Below are positions 1 through 6,022 of a stretch of 9,253 nt of DNA, in pieces (position 1 is the first letter of the stretch; the number at the start of each line of letters is the position of its first letter). Below the pieces are notes generated by a model that was not told where the DNA came from, did no database searches, and was given only the letters and a program-made list of their open reading frames with translations. The stretch comes from Heritagella caecorum. GTDB taxonomy: Bacteria > Bacillota > Clostridia > Oscillospirales > Acutalibacteraceae. The translations under genes were made by a program, and so were the position numbers. Location: NCBI GenBank assembly GCA_904419035.1, contig CAJFQL010000056.1, positions 1-9,253 of the forward strand. Direction: 5' to 3'.

Positions 1-34
1 CAGGAGTGCCGCCGCTCTCGCTGCGCCACTCCTG
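1..34. repeat. Palindromic hairpin at outer end of left repeat
   Basis: CAGGAGTG at 1-8 pairs with CACTCCTG at 27-34. Inside this stem, 10-12 pair with 23-25 and 14-15 pair with 20-21, leaving two single mismatches (9/26 and 13/22). On the outward (minus) strand the hairpin closes on a GAGA tetraloop, which fits the GNRA class, and the two mismatches are G-G and A-G. No T-run is visible, because the window ends here. It could act as an RNA 3' structure, a terminator stem or a transposon-like tip; which one is not decided by the sequence. Confidence 0.85.
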
Positions 35-99
35 CTAAAACCAAATATTCCTGCACCAGGGGCTCTTTTTGTACTGTCTGCACAATCTGGGTCAGTTCA
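3..99 (-). repeat. Left copy of 97-bp perfect terminal inverted repeat
   Basis: Bases 3-99 are the exact reverse complement of 9157-9253 (position p pairs with 9256-p); identity ends at base 100 (c) against 9156. Read on the minus strand, the element begins GAACTGACCCAG about 37 nt after the glycerate kinase stop codon and runs outward to the window edge. The outer 34 bases fold into a strong hairpin. The outward strand also has one frame open across the whole repeat (ELTQIVQTVQKEPLVQEYLV...), but I see no start codon with a ribosome binding site in front of it, so coding is unproven. This is probably part of a dispersed multicopy element that continues outside the window. An assembly-boundary explanation is also possible. 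Confidence 0.97.
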
Positions 100-136
100 C
101 GGTTTTCGGAAGAAGCGGGGATTTTTTGTTGCCGGT

Positions 137-1282
137 TCAGTTGTTTGACCGGGCCAAAAGGGCGGTTTGATAGCGCAACAAATTGCGAATGGTGTGCCGC
201 AAATTTTCTTCGCTGCGGTACCGGGCGGTGGAAAAATCTTCCGGGCGCAGGTTGATGCTGAAAATGCCGCTGACCCCTTCGTCATAGGCGCCTTCGTACC
301 CGTCGCCGACGGCCCCCACCAGGGCTGTGACGGGTACATGGGCTTTTTTAGCGCGGCGCGCCACGCCGATGACCACTTTGCCCCGCAGGCTTTGGGCGTC
401 GATTCTTCCTTCGCCGGTATAGACCATGTCGGTACCGGGCAATAGCCGGTCAAACCCCACCGTATCCAGTACGGCTTCGATCCCCGGCTGTAGGGTGGCC
501 CCGAAAAAGGCCACCATACCGGCGCCCATGCCGCCGGCCGCACCACCGCCGGGCAGTGTGGTAATATCGGTATGGGCCGCCTGCCCAATGGGGACGGATG
601 CATCCCGCAGCCCCCGGTCCAGCTTTATCACCATGGCATCATCGGCGCCTTTTTGGGGAGCAAAAACGTACGCAGCGCCGGTGGGGCCGTACAGCGGGTT
701 ATCAATATCGCACATGGCGGTGATGGGAACATTTTTTAACGCGGGATCAAGGCCGGAACAATCCACCTGCCCAATATCCGACAGGGTTTCGCCGGTGGGC
801 AAAAACGGCTGCCCATCCCCATTGATAAAACGCACCCCGGTGGCGCAGGCCGCGCCACACCCCAAATCATTGGTGGCACTGCCGCCCAAACCGAGCAGCA
901 GGCGGCGGCAGCCGTTTCGGGCGGCCTCACACATCAATTCGCCCACCCCGAAGGTGGTGGCGGTTTCCACATGAGGGTTCCCTTCGGCCAGCGGCAGCCC
1001 GGCCGCCGCCGCCATTTCGATGACGGCGGTACCGTCAGGCAGCAGGCCGTAAAAGGCGCGCACCGGTTCAAAGTGCGGGCCTTTTACTGTTTTATACCGC
1101 TTTTCGCCGCCCAGGGCCGTTAAAAAGGCATCCACGGTGCCTTCGCCGCCGTCTGCCACGGGAATGGCGATGAGGGTGGTGTGTGGGCACATGTTTTGAA
1201 TTTCTTCCTGTAAGATCCGGCAGATATCCTGGGACGAGAGCGTCCCTTTAAAGGAATCGGGGATTACAATCACGCGGGGCAT
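137..1282 (-). CDS. Glycerate kinase (GarK/GlxK family), own start inside a longer frame
   Basis: Glycerate 2-kinase of family PF02595: phosphorylates D-glycerate with ATP to 2-phosphoglycerate in the cytoplasm. The 381 residues are full length for the family. Visible motifs are DSFKGTLS (9-16), VADGGEGT (42-49), GLGGSATND (131-139), CDIDNPLYG (191-199), PQKGA (209-213), the glycine-rich GGGAAGGMGAG (245-255) and TGEGRID (289-295). The start is the ATG at 1282-1280, preceded on the minus strand by AAAAGGAGG with about 9-10 nt spacing. The same frame continues upstream with no stop into a membrane protein, so the kinase may also be made as the C-terminal half of a fusion (see the 137-2062 entry). 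The frame ends 37 nt before the left terminal repeat, and I see no ordinary hairpin-plus-T terminator in between. Neighbouring isomerase and dehydrogenase genes suggest sugar-acid or hydroxy-acid use. Confidence 0.94.
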   Translation of the reverse strand: MPRVIVIPDSFKGTLSSQDICRILQEEIQNMCPHTTLIAIPVADGGEGTVDAFLTALGGEKRYKTVKGPHFEPVRAFYGLLPDGTAVIEMAAAAGLPLAEGNPHVETATTFGVGELMCEAARNGCRRLLLGLGGSATNDLGCGAACATGVRFINGDGQPFLPTGETLSDIGQVDCSGLDPALKNVPITAMCDIDNPLYGPTGAAYVFAPQKGADDAMVIKLDRGLRDASVPIGQAAHTDITTLPGGGAAGGMGAGMVAFFGATLQPGIEAVLDTVGFDRLLPGTDMVYTGEGRIDAQSLRGKVVIGVARRAKKAHVPVTALVGAVGDGYEGAYDEGVSGIFSINLRPEDFSTARYRSEENLRHTIRNLLRYQTALLARSNN

Positions 1283-2062
1283 AGATAATAGCCTCCTTTT
1301 ATTTTTCCAAGTCTCTTTGGCGTTTTCGACGGAATCTTTCACATCCTGCCGGGCGCGCTGCCAGTTTTCCTGCCACTCCTCCCGCAGATCGTGCAGGGCT
1401 TCGGGGTAGCGGATGGAGCGCATGCGGGGGAATGCCCGGAACAGACGGCGGCGGCTGCGAATAAACCGCCGGGCCGCTTTTTCGCGCAGTTCCTTTTTAT
1501 AGGTATCCCGAGTGGATGTGACCTGTTTTAGTTGCAAAGACCGCACCCCGGCTTCGCGGTTGACATCCCGCAAGGCGCGGACGGTCACAGTGAGGTCGAA
1601 CAATAGATAGGCAAGTAGGATTAGGAAGAAGGCGAGTATCCACGGGAGCGGAATGGATTGCAGGAGCTTGACGGCCGCCGGATGGATCCACAGGACCACG
1701 CCCACCGACAGAATCCCGAACAACAGGGAATTGCGCAGGCAGACCCGGCCGTTCAGATTGCCCCACCGGCCGGAATAATCCCATAGGGAGACGCCGAATA
1801 ATTTTTCTAGGAGCCAGCTGGTGATGTATTCGAGCACCGAGCACCCCACCATGCTCAAAATAAACAGGGCCAGCGGGTCGGATTTATACCGCTCAAAGCA
1901 CAGCAACACAAATAAGGCACCAAAGCCGTAAATGGGGCAAAAAGGCCCGGCCAAAAAGCCGCGGTTAATCCACCGCCGGGCCGCCAAGGAGCAAAACACC
2001 GTTTCGCAGCACCAGCCAAGAAAACTGTAAAAGACGAAAAGACAAAACCAGTGAAAAAGCAT
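137..2062 (-). CDS. PF06541 membrane protein read in frame into glycerate kinase (fusion or lost stop)
   Basis: From the ATG at 2062 (GAGGAGG 11 nt upstream) one frame of 641 codons runs to the kinase stop. Residues 1-162 are a multi-span membrane protein of the PF06541 family ('ABC-transporter type IV', function not established), with the hallmarks RGFLAGPFCPIYGFG (34-48) and WDYSGRWGNLNGRVCLRNSL (94-113). Membrane segments lie near 1-22, 43-57, 65-87, 113-127 and 139-160. Residues 163-260 are a highly charged, probably helical, cytoplasmic tail. Residue 261 is the kinase's own methionine. At the junction the minus strand reads TGG AAA AAT AAA AGG AGG; one extra A in the A5 run would give TGG AAA AAA TAA, ending a 254-residue membrane protein just before the kinase ribosome binding site. 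Two genes separated by a one-base loss is therefore as likely as a true fusion. An earlier ATG at 2146 lies upstream of the promoter and is rejected. Confidence 0.72.
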   Translation of the reverse strand: MLFHWFCLFVFYSFLGWCCETVFCSLAARRWINRGFLAGPFCPIYGFGALFVLLCFERYKSDPLALFILSMVGCSVLEYITSWLLEKLFGVSLWDYSGRWGNLNGRVCLRNSLLFGILSVGVVLWIHPAAVKLLQSIPLPWILAFFLILLAYLLFDLTVTVRALRDVNREAGVRSLQLKQVTSTRDTYKKELREKAARRFIRSRRRLFRAFPRMRSIRYPEALHDLREEWQENWQRARQDVKDSVENAKETWKNKRRLLSMPRVIVIPDSFKGTLSSQDICRILQEEIQNMCPHTTLIAIPVADGGEGTVDAFLTALGGEKRYKTVKGPHFEPVRAFYGLLPDGTAVIEMAAAAGLPLAEGNPHVETATTFGVGELMCEAARNGCRRLLLGLGGSATNDLGCGAACATGVRFINGDGQPFLPTGETLSDIGQVDCSGLDPALKNVPITAMCDIDNPLYGPTGAAYVFAPQKGADDAMVIKLDRGLRDASVPIGQAAHTDITTLPGGGAAGGMGAGMVAFFGATLQPGIEAVLDTVGFDRLLPGTDMVYTGEGRIDAQSLRGKVVIGVARRAKKAHVPVTALVGAVGDGYEGAYDEGVSGIFSINLRPEDFSTARYRSEENLRHTIRNLLRYQTALLARSNN

Positions 2063-2110
2063 GGTCAAGAAAACCTCCTCGACAAAGGGTGAAAACACGG
2101 ACTCTGTACC

Positions 2111-2140
2111 ATTATAGTCAGGGGGAAGGGCAAAAAGCAA
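2111..2140 (-). promoter_or_regulatory. Promoter of the membrane protein/glycerate kinase unit
   Basis: The minus strand carries a perfect -10 TATAAT (2116-2111) and a -35-like TTGCTT (2140-2135) with an 18-nt spacer. The predicted start of transcription is near 2104, about 40 nt before the ATG at 2062. This supports 2062 rather than 2146 as the start codon. Confidence 0.65.
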
Positions 2141-2210
2141 CCGCACAAATAAAAAAGAAAAACAAAAGGAAAATGGGAAAAAATTTTGGTACTTTTTCCC
2201 GTCAATACCC

Positions 2211-2239
2211 TTGACTTTTCAGTAAAGGAATGTTATTTA
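2211..2239 (+). promoter_or_regulatory. Candidate promoter of the TIM-barrel isomerase gene
   Basis: TTGACT at 2211-2216 is a good -35. At 17-nt spacing stands a TG-preceded TATTTA (2234-2239), a weak -10. The surrounding sequence is AT-rich, and the divergent 2063-2317 gap holds only this, the opposing promoter and the ribosome binding sites. Confidence 0.42.
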
Positions 2240-2317
2240 TAAAGGGAAGGACAAAACCGGTTTGGCGTTATAAGGAGACACAACCCGGCATCTTTTTTGG
2301 GAAGGAAGGATACAGTT

Positions 2318-3118
2318 ATGAAAGCAGGATTTATTGGTTTTGTTCGGCCGGAAATGGGGGACCCGTATGACGTGCTGGCCCGCTATGCCAAAGTGGGGTA
2401 CACCGGCATGGAAAGCGGCAGCATGCTGCTGAATGGCGATGTGACAGAAAACCGCAAACGGGTGGAAGCGATGGGCTTAGTGCCGCTTTCGATCCACTGC
2501 CCCAGTCCTGATGCGGATGCCGGCGAACTGATCCGCCAGGCACAGGCAGCGGGGGTATCGTATGTGATCAATTACGCGCTGAGCGTAGCGATGTACCGGT
2601 TTAACGGCCGCCCCACCTGCCCGGATTATGACGAATTCCGGCGGGAGCTGGAAAAAATGGACAAACTGGCCGGGGAACTGAAAAAAGAAGGGCTGCAGCT
2701 TTTGTTCCACAACCACGATGCCGATTTTACCCAGTGCTATAAAGGCGTACCGGCCATGTACCTGATGAGCGCCTACACCGAAAACCTGAATTTTGAAGTG
2801 GATACCGGTTGGGTAACCTATGCCGGGCATGATCCCCAGGTAGTCTTGCGCAATTTGGGCGACCGGGTTTCGCTGATCCATATCAAGGACTTTGTATGTG
2901 GCGAAGTGCCGAAGGAAGGCCAGTATGGCAGCCATACCATGCCGCGGTTTACCACCCCCGGTACCGGGAAGCTGAACCTGAAGGGCGTGCTGCAAACGGC
3001 CAAGGATATGGGCATCCCCTATGCCATCGTGGAACAGGATTTCCAGTACAACCTGACCGAACTGGAAACGCTCACCGCTGCTTACCTGAACATGAAAGAA
3101 ACCGGCCTGCTGGATTAA
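2318..3118 (+). CDS. TIM-barrel sugar phosphate isomerase/epimerase (PF01261)
   Basis: A 266-residue cytoplasmic enzyme of the xylose-isomerase-like TIM-barrel superfamily (AP endonuclease 2 family), which includes IolE, hydroxypyruvate isomerase and sugar 3-epimerases. Candidate metal and substrate residues are visible: HNHD at 131-134, FEVDTGW at 159-165 (Glu160, Asp162), HIKD at 188-191, TPGTGKLN at 213-220 and IVEQD at 237-241 (Glu239). This spacing fits the superfamily's divalent-metal site. The start chosen is the ATG at 2318, seven bases after GGAAGGA; a TTG at 2297 in the same frame would overlap that ribosome binding site. The gene is divergent from the glycerate kinase unit and is followed by an intrinsic terminator and then the D-2-hydroxyacid dehydrogenase. 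The substrate is unknown; a hydroxypyruvate or keto-sugar isomerisation would suit the neighbours but is inference. Confidence 0.9.
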   Translation: MKAGFIGFVRPEMGDPYDVLARYAKVGYTGMESGSMLLNGDVTENRKRVEAMGLVPLSIHCPSPDADAGELIRQAQAAGVSYVINYALSVAMYRFNGRPTCPDYDEFRRELEKMDKLAGELKKEGLQLLFHNHDADFTQCYKGVPAMYLMSAYTENLNFEVDTGWVTYAGHDPQVVLRNLGDRVSLIHIKDFVCGEVPKEGQYGSHTMPRFTTPGTGKLNLKGVLQTAKDMGIPYAIVEQDFQYNLTELETLTAAYLNMKETGLLD

Positions 3119-3137
3119 AGCGGGTAGGTTATTTCGG

Positions 3138-3171
3138 GCCGCGCTGCTGGGGAAAGCAGCGCGGCTTTTTT
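3138..3171 (+). terminator. Intrinsic terminator after the isomerase gene
   Basis: An 11-bp perfect GC-rich stem (3138-3148 with 3155-3165, GCCGCGCTGCT/AGCAGCGCGGC), loop GGGGAA, followed by six T (3166-3171). It lies 20 nt after the isomerase stop and 40 nt before the dehydrogenase start. The dehydrogenase therefore needs read-through or a promoter that I cannot find in this short gap. Confidence 0.93.
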
Positions 3172-3211
3172 CAAAATAAGCGGGTTTGATCTTGAGGAAG
3201 GGGAGACTTTT

Positions 3212-4189
3212 GTGAAAAAACTGTTTCTTTGCGAATCCATTGCGCCATTACAGCGCGCCTATACACCCGACCAGCTGGCCGGTAGCTTGGTGCTCACCAC
3301 CCGGCAGCTGCGTGACGGCGGGCCCTTACCGGAAGTGAGATGGCTATTCTCTACATGGGGGATGGCACAGCTGACCGAAGAAGAAATCCGTACGCTCCTA
3401 CCGAATGTACAGGCCGTTTTTTATGCGGCCGGGACTGTGCAGTATTTTGCCCGTCCTTTTTTGCACAGCGGGGTGCGGGTGTTTTCGGCCTGGGCGGCCA
3501 ACGCCGTGCCGGTGGCGGAATTCACGCTGGCCCAAATTTTGCTGAGTAATAAGGGCTTTTTTCAACTGGACCGCCGGTACCGCCTCGAGGGCTACCAAAA
3601 AGCGGCCGCCTATGGCGACCGCTTTGACGGAAATTATGATACCCGGGTCGGGCTGTTGGGCGCCGGGATGGTAGGCAAAAAGGTGATCGAATTATTGCGG
3701 CCATTCCGGCTGGAAATTTGGGTTTATGACCCCTTTTTGCCCGAAGAGGAGGCAAAACGGTTGGGCGTCCGTAAGGTGGAACTAGCGCCCCTCTTTGCCG
3801 GGTGCCCGGTCATTTCCAATCATCTGGCGAATAACGCCCAAACCCGGGGCATGCTAAATTACAGCTTATTTTCCCAGATGGGGCCCTATGCCACTTTTAT
3901 CAACACCGGGCGGGGGGCCCAGGTGGTGGTCGATGATCTGGTGCAGGCCATGCGGGAAGAGCCGGGCCGCACGGCGCTGCTGGATGTGACCGACCCCCAG
4001 GAACCGCTTCCGCCCGACAGCCCTCTGTGGCAGTGTGAGAATATTATCATCACGCCGCACCGGGCGGGCAGCCAGCAAAAAGAGATTTTCCGCATGGGCG
4101 AAACGGTGTATACCCAGTACGAAAACCTGCGGGCAGGGCGGCCGGTCCAGTACGAAGTGACCGAAGCCATGCTGCGCACCATGGCGTAA
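3212..4189 (+). CDS. D-2-hydroxyacid dehydrogenase (NAD-dependent)
   Basis: A 325-residue cytoplasmic oxidoreductase of the D-isomer-specific 2-hydroxyacid dehydrogenase superfamily (PF00389/PF02826), interconverting a 2-keto acid and a D-2-hydroxy acid with NAD(H). The dinucleotide-binding fold shows GLLGAGMVG (147-155) and, after the next strand, Asp173, a residue that favours NAD over NADP. The catalytic set is present: Arg234 in NTGRG (231-235), Glu264 in DPQEPL (261-266) and His283 in TPHRAG (281-286). FSAWAANAVPVAEFT (91-105) matches the conserved entry to the cofactor domain. The start is GTG at 3212 after GAGGAAGGGGAG. It follows the isomerase on the same strand and ends 4 nt before the convergent nitrilase gene. 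A hydroxypyruvate/glycerate activity feeding the kinase is plausible but not shown. Confidence 0.92.
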   Translation: MKKLFLCESIAPLQRAYTPDQLAGSLVLTTRQLRDGGPLPEVRWLFSTWGMAQLTEEEIRTLLPNVQAVFYAAGTVQYFARPFLHSGVRVFSAWAANAVPVAEFTLAQILLSNKGFFQLDRRYRLEGYQKAAAYGDRFDGNYDTRVGLLGAGMVGKKVIELLRPFRLEIWVYDPFLPEEEAKRLGVRKVELAPLFAGCPVISNHLANNAQTRGMLNYSLFSQMGPYATFINTGRGAQVVVDDLVQAMREEPGRTALLDVTDPQEPLPPDSPLWQCENIIITPHRAGSQQKEIFRMGETVYTQYENLRAGRPVQYEVTEAMLRTMA

Positions 4190-4193
4190 AGGG

Positions 4194-5085
4194 TCATTCC
4201 CGGCCCGTCAAATGCCGGTAAGCCTGGGGCCGGCGGTAAGCCTTGCCCCATACTTCGTGCTGCCGCCAGAGACGCAGGGAGGCTATATCCAGATCGACGT
4301 AAAAAATCCCTTCGTCTTCTCCGGCTAAAAACAAGCCGTTATCTTTGGGTTCTCCGGTCGGGGTAAATACCTGGGGGGTGAACACACAGGATTTTCCCCA
4401 CCCGGGGCCGGGGTAGTTGGCCATGGCCATGATGGTCATATTTTCAAAGGCACGGGTGGAAAGCTGTGCAAGCCGGGCCGGGTCTATGGGGCAGGCGTTG
4501 GGCACCAGGATCAGTTCGGCCCCCTGCAGCATCAGTTCCCGGGCACTTTCGGGAAATTCCCGGTCAAAACAGATCATCACACCCATCTTCACCCCGTCAA
4601 AATTGGCGGTGGCAAAGCGGTCCCCCGGTTCCATCAACGCTTCCAGGGAAAACGAGCAGGTGTGCACCTTGTGATAGGTCAGCAGACACCGTCCATCCCG
4701 GCCGATGAGCCAGGCGGTGTTGCGCGGTTTTTCCTGGCCGCGGCTCAGCGCTGTGACCAGCGCGCCGATCCGGTGGGCGGCACAGGCGTTTTGCAGAGCA
4801 CGGCCGTAGGCGCTATCCAAGGCAACGGCTGATTCGGCAAAAGCCCGCCGCTGGGCGGCAAACCGGGGGGCGAAGGGATCATCGAACGCATGAGGAAACG
4901 GCGGGGCATAGCTGTGGGACCACAGTTCCGGGAACACAAGGAGGTCCGCTCCCTGCCGGGCGGCTTCTTCGATACAGCACACAGCCCGTTGCCGGTTGCC
5001 GGCGATAGCACGGGCAAAAAGAACCGGCTTCTTCGCATGTGAGGGCCGGGCGCTGAACCAAGGCAAGGCGCAATGTGTTTGTCAT
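4194..5085 (-). CDS. Carbon-nitrogen hydrolase (nitrilase superfamily), with 5' frameshift
   Basis: Nitrilase/amidase superfamily enzyme (PF00795), a thiol hydrolase of amides or nitriles. The main frame starts in the 5' part and carries the full Glu-Lys-Cys set: FPEL (45-48, Glu47), YHKVH (131-135, Lys133) and ICFDREFPES (165-174, Cys166), numbered from a TTG at 5066. A normal nitrilase N-terminus, MTNTLRLALVQ, is instead encoded from the ATG at 5085 in a different frame, directly after AGGGGGG and a very good promoter. The two frames join if one T is removed from the T5 run (minus strand; A run 5016-5020), giving ...CEEAGSFARAIAGNRQRAV... and a 296-residue protein. As given, the 5085 frame stops early, and the TTG frame lacks the first beta strand. 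This is either a recent slippage mutation, a sequencing error or a decaying gene. The substrate is unknown. Confidence 0.84.
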
Positions 5086-5112
5086 GGGACATTCCCCCCT
5101 TTTCTTACGTCC

Positions 5113-5141
5113 AGTATAAAAAGCGGCGGGAAAAAAGTCAA
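5113..5141 (-). promoter_or_regulatory. Promoter of the nitrilase-family gene
   Basis: The minus strand shows TTGACT (5141-5136), a 17-nt spacer and TATACT (5118-5113). Transcription would start near 5106, about 20 nt before the ATG at 5085. This supports 5085 as the ancestral start and hence the frameshift interpretation. Confidence 0.85.
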
Positions 5142-5142
5142 G

Positions 5143-5184
5143 AAAAAAGCGCCTTTCGCTTCCAAGTGGAATGAAAGACGCTTT
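5143..5184 (-). terminator. Intrinsic terminator of the YoaK-family gene
   Basis: On the minus strand, AGCGTCTTTC (5182-5173) pairs with GAAAGGCGCT (5157-5148, one G-T wobble), and an inner TTCC/GGAA extends the stem. The second arm is followed by a T-run (A-run 5143-5147 on the plus strand). It starts 12 nt after the stop codon and ends just before the -35 of the nitrilase promoter. Confidence 0.87.
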
Positions 5185-5196
5185 CTAAAAACCGGA

Positions 5197-5877
5197 TTAT
5201 CCCTCTTCCAGGGGCCGGCAGAACAGAAGGAAAAAGACACAAAGCAGCACCAGACAAGCACCCCAAACCGCCCGTGTCTCCCAGATAGTGGCGGCGCCGG
5301 TGCCGCAGGCGGCCCCCGACATAAATAGGGCGATAATCACAAAATAGCGCAGGGACTTGCGGCCGGCGCCCGGCTCACGGCGCAAAAGCAGCGAGGCTAG
5401 GTGCGATGTCCCGCTGCGCAAATTGCCGGTACACATGGTCGTAGCGTACACCGAACCGCCGATTTTGCGGAAGGACTCCACCTGCAAAGCGCAGGAAAAA
5501 GAGATCAGCGTGGTCGCGGTGGGATTGCCCCAACTGGTTTGGGGGAGCAGCCCTACTAGGATAAGTAATGCAATCTCCAGTAGCAGGACCGGCTGCCGCC
5601 AGTGGAAAAACCGGTTGCCGCACTTATCCCGCAATAGATCGGTGAGCAAAACCCCAAAAAAGAAAGCGGCAATGGGGATAAGATACATCAGCGCTTCCGA
5701 AAAATTCTGCTGTGTCAGCCGCATGGCCAGCATAACCAAATTGCCGGTCTGGCAATTGGCAAAGACCCCATCCCGGGTGAAAAACGAATAGGTCTCCAAA
5801 AAACCGCCGGCCCATGCCAGCAGGCACCCTACCAGCAGGGATTCCGACATTTGTCCCGCGATTTTTTTACCCAGCAC
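5197..5877 (-). CDS. YoaK family membrane protein (DUF1275)
   Basis: A 226-residue integral membrane protein of the YoaK/DUF1275 family (PF06912), with an unknown, possibly transport-related, role. The two signature stretches are present: GFLETYSFFTRDGVFANCQ followed by TGNL (25-47) and YATTMCTGNLRSGTSHLASL (144-163). Hydrophobic segments lie around 12-26, 62-81, 96-112, 120-132, 176-196 and 204-221, the usual five to six spans. The start is GTG at 5877-5875 behind AAAAGGGG; a later ATG (residue 10) is possible but would leave less sequence before the first span. The gene has its own promoter and terminator and is divergent from a LysR regulator with a shared control region, so control by that regulator is likely though unproven. 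Confidence 0.9.
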   Translation of the reverse strand: MLGKKIAGQMSESLLVGCLLAWAGGFLETYSFFTRDGVFANCQTGNLVMLAMRLTQQNFSEALMYLIPIAAFFFGVLLTDLLRDKCGNRFFHWRQPVLLLEIALLILVGLLPQTSWGNPTATTLISFSCALQVESFRKIGGSVYATTMCTGNLRSGTSHLASLLLRREPGAGRKSLRYFVIIALFMSGAACGTGAATIWETRAVWGACLVLLCVFFLLFCRPLEEG

Positions 5878-5915
5878 GTTTAAAACGCCCCTTTTACATA
5901 ATTTGATCCGGCGGC

Positions 5916-5944
5916 TTGCCGTAGTCTTGTATTTTTATTATACT
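5916..5944 (+). promoter_or_regulatory. Promoter of the LysR-family gene
   Basis: TTGCCG (5916-5921), a 17-nt spacer and TATACT (5939-5944) on the plus strand, with a predicted start near 5951. Its -10 overlaps the -10 of the opposing yoaK-like promoter (5937-5942), so the two promoters probably exclude each other. The leader of about 70 nt contains the inverted repeat at 5960-5979. Confidence 0.6.
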
Positions 5945-5965
5945 AAAGAAATAGCATTCTGAAAA
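5937..5965 (-). promoter_or_regulatory. Promoter of the YoaK-family gene
   Basis: The minus strand carries a perfect -10 TATAAT (5942-5937), a 17-nt spacer and -35 TTTTCA (5965-5960). The -35 lies inside the left arm of the inverted repeat at 5960-5979, so a protein bound there would compete with polymerase. Confidence 0.75.
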
Positions 5966-5979
5966 ATGATAGTTTTTCA
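5960..5979. promoter_or_regulatory. Candidate LysR operator, perfect inverted repeat
   Basis: TGAAAAA (5960-5966) and TTTTTCA (5973-5979) are perfect inverted arms with a 6-nt spacer. The site begins with T and ends with A, in keeping with the T-N11-A-type dyads bound by LysR proteins, though it is longer. It covers the -35 of the yoaK-like gene and the early leader of the lysR gene. Binding by the adjacent regulator is inference. Confidence 0.55.
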
Positions 5980-6022
5980 TTATATCTATGCTTTTTTGTG
6001 ATGGATAAGGGAGGAAAGCTTG

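Noticed and set aside
97..603. A 168-codon proline- and tryptophan-rich frame on the minus strand
   Set aside because: It is a shifted frame of the glycerate kinase 3' half, with low-complexity composition typical of a GC-rich shadow frame.
2063..2146. Upstream ATG at 2146 extending the membrane protein by 28 residues
   Set aside because: The extension covers the predicted -10 and transcript start, while the ATG at 2062 has a GAGGAGG ribosome binding site and fits the family N-terminus.
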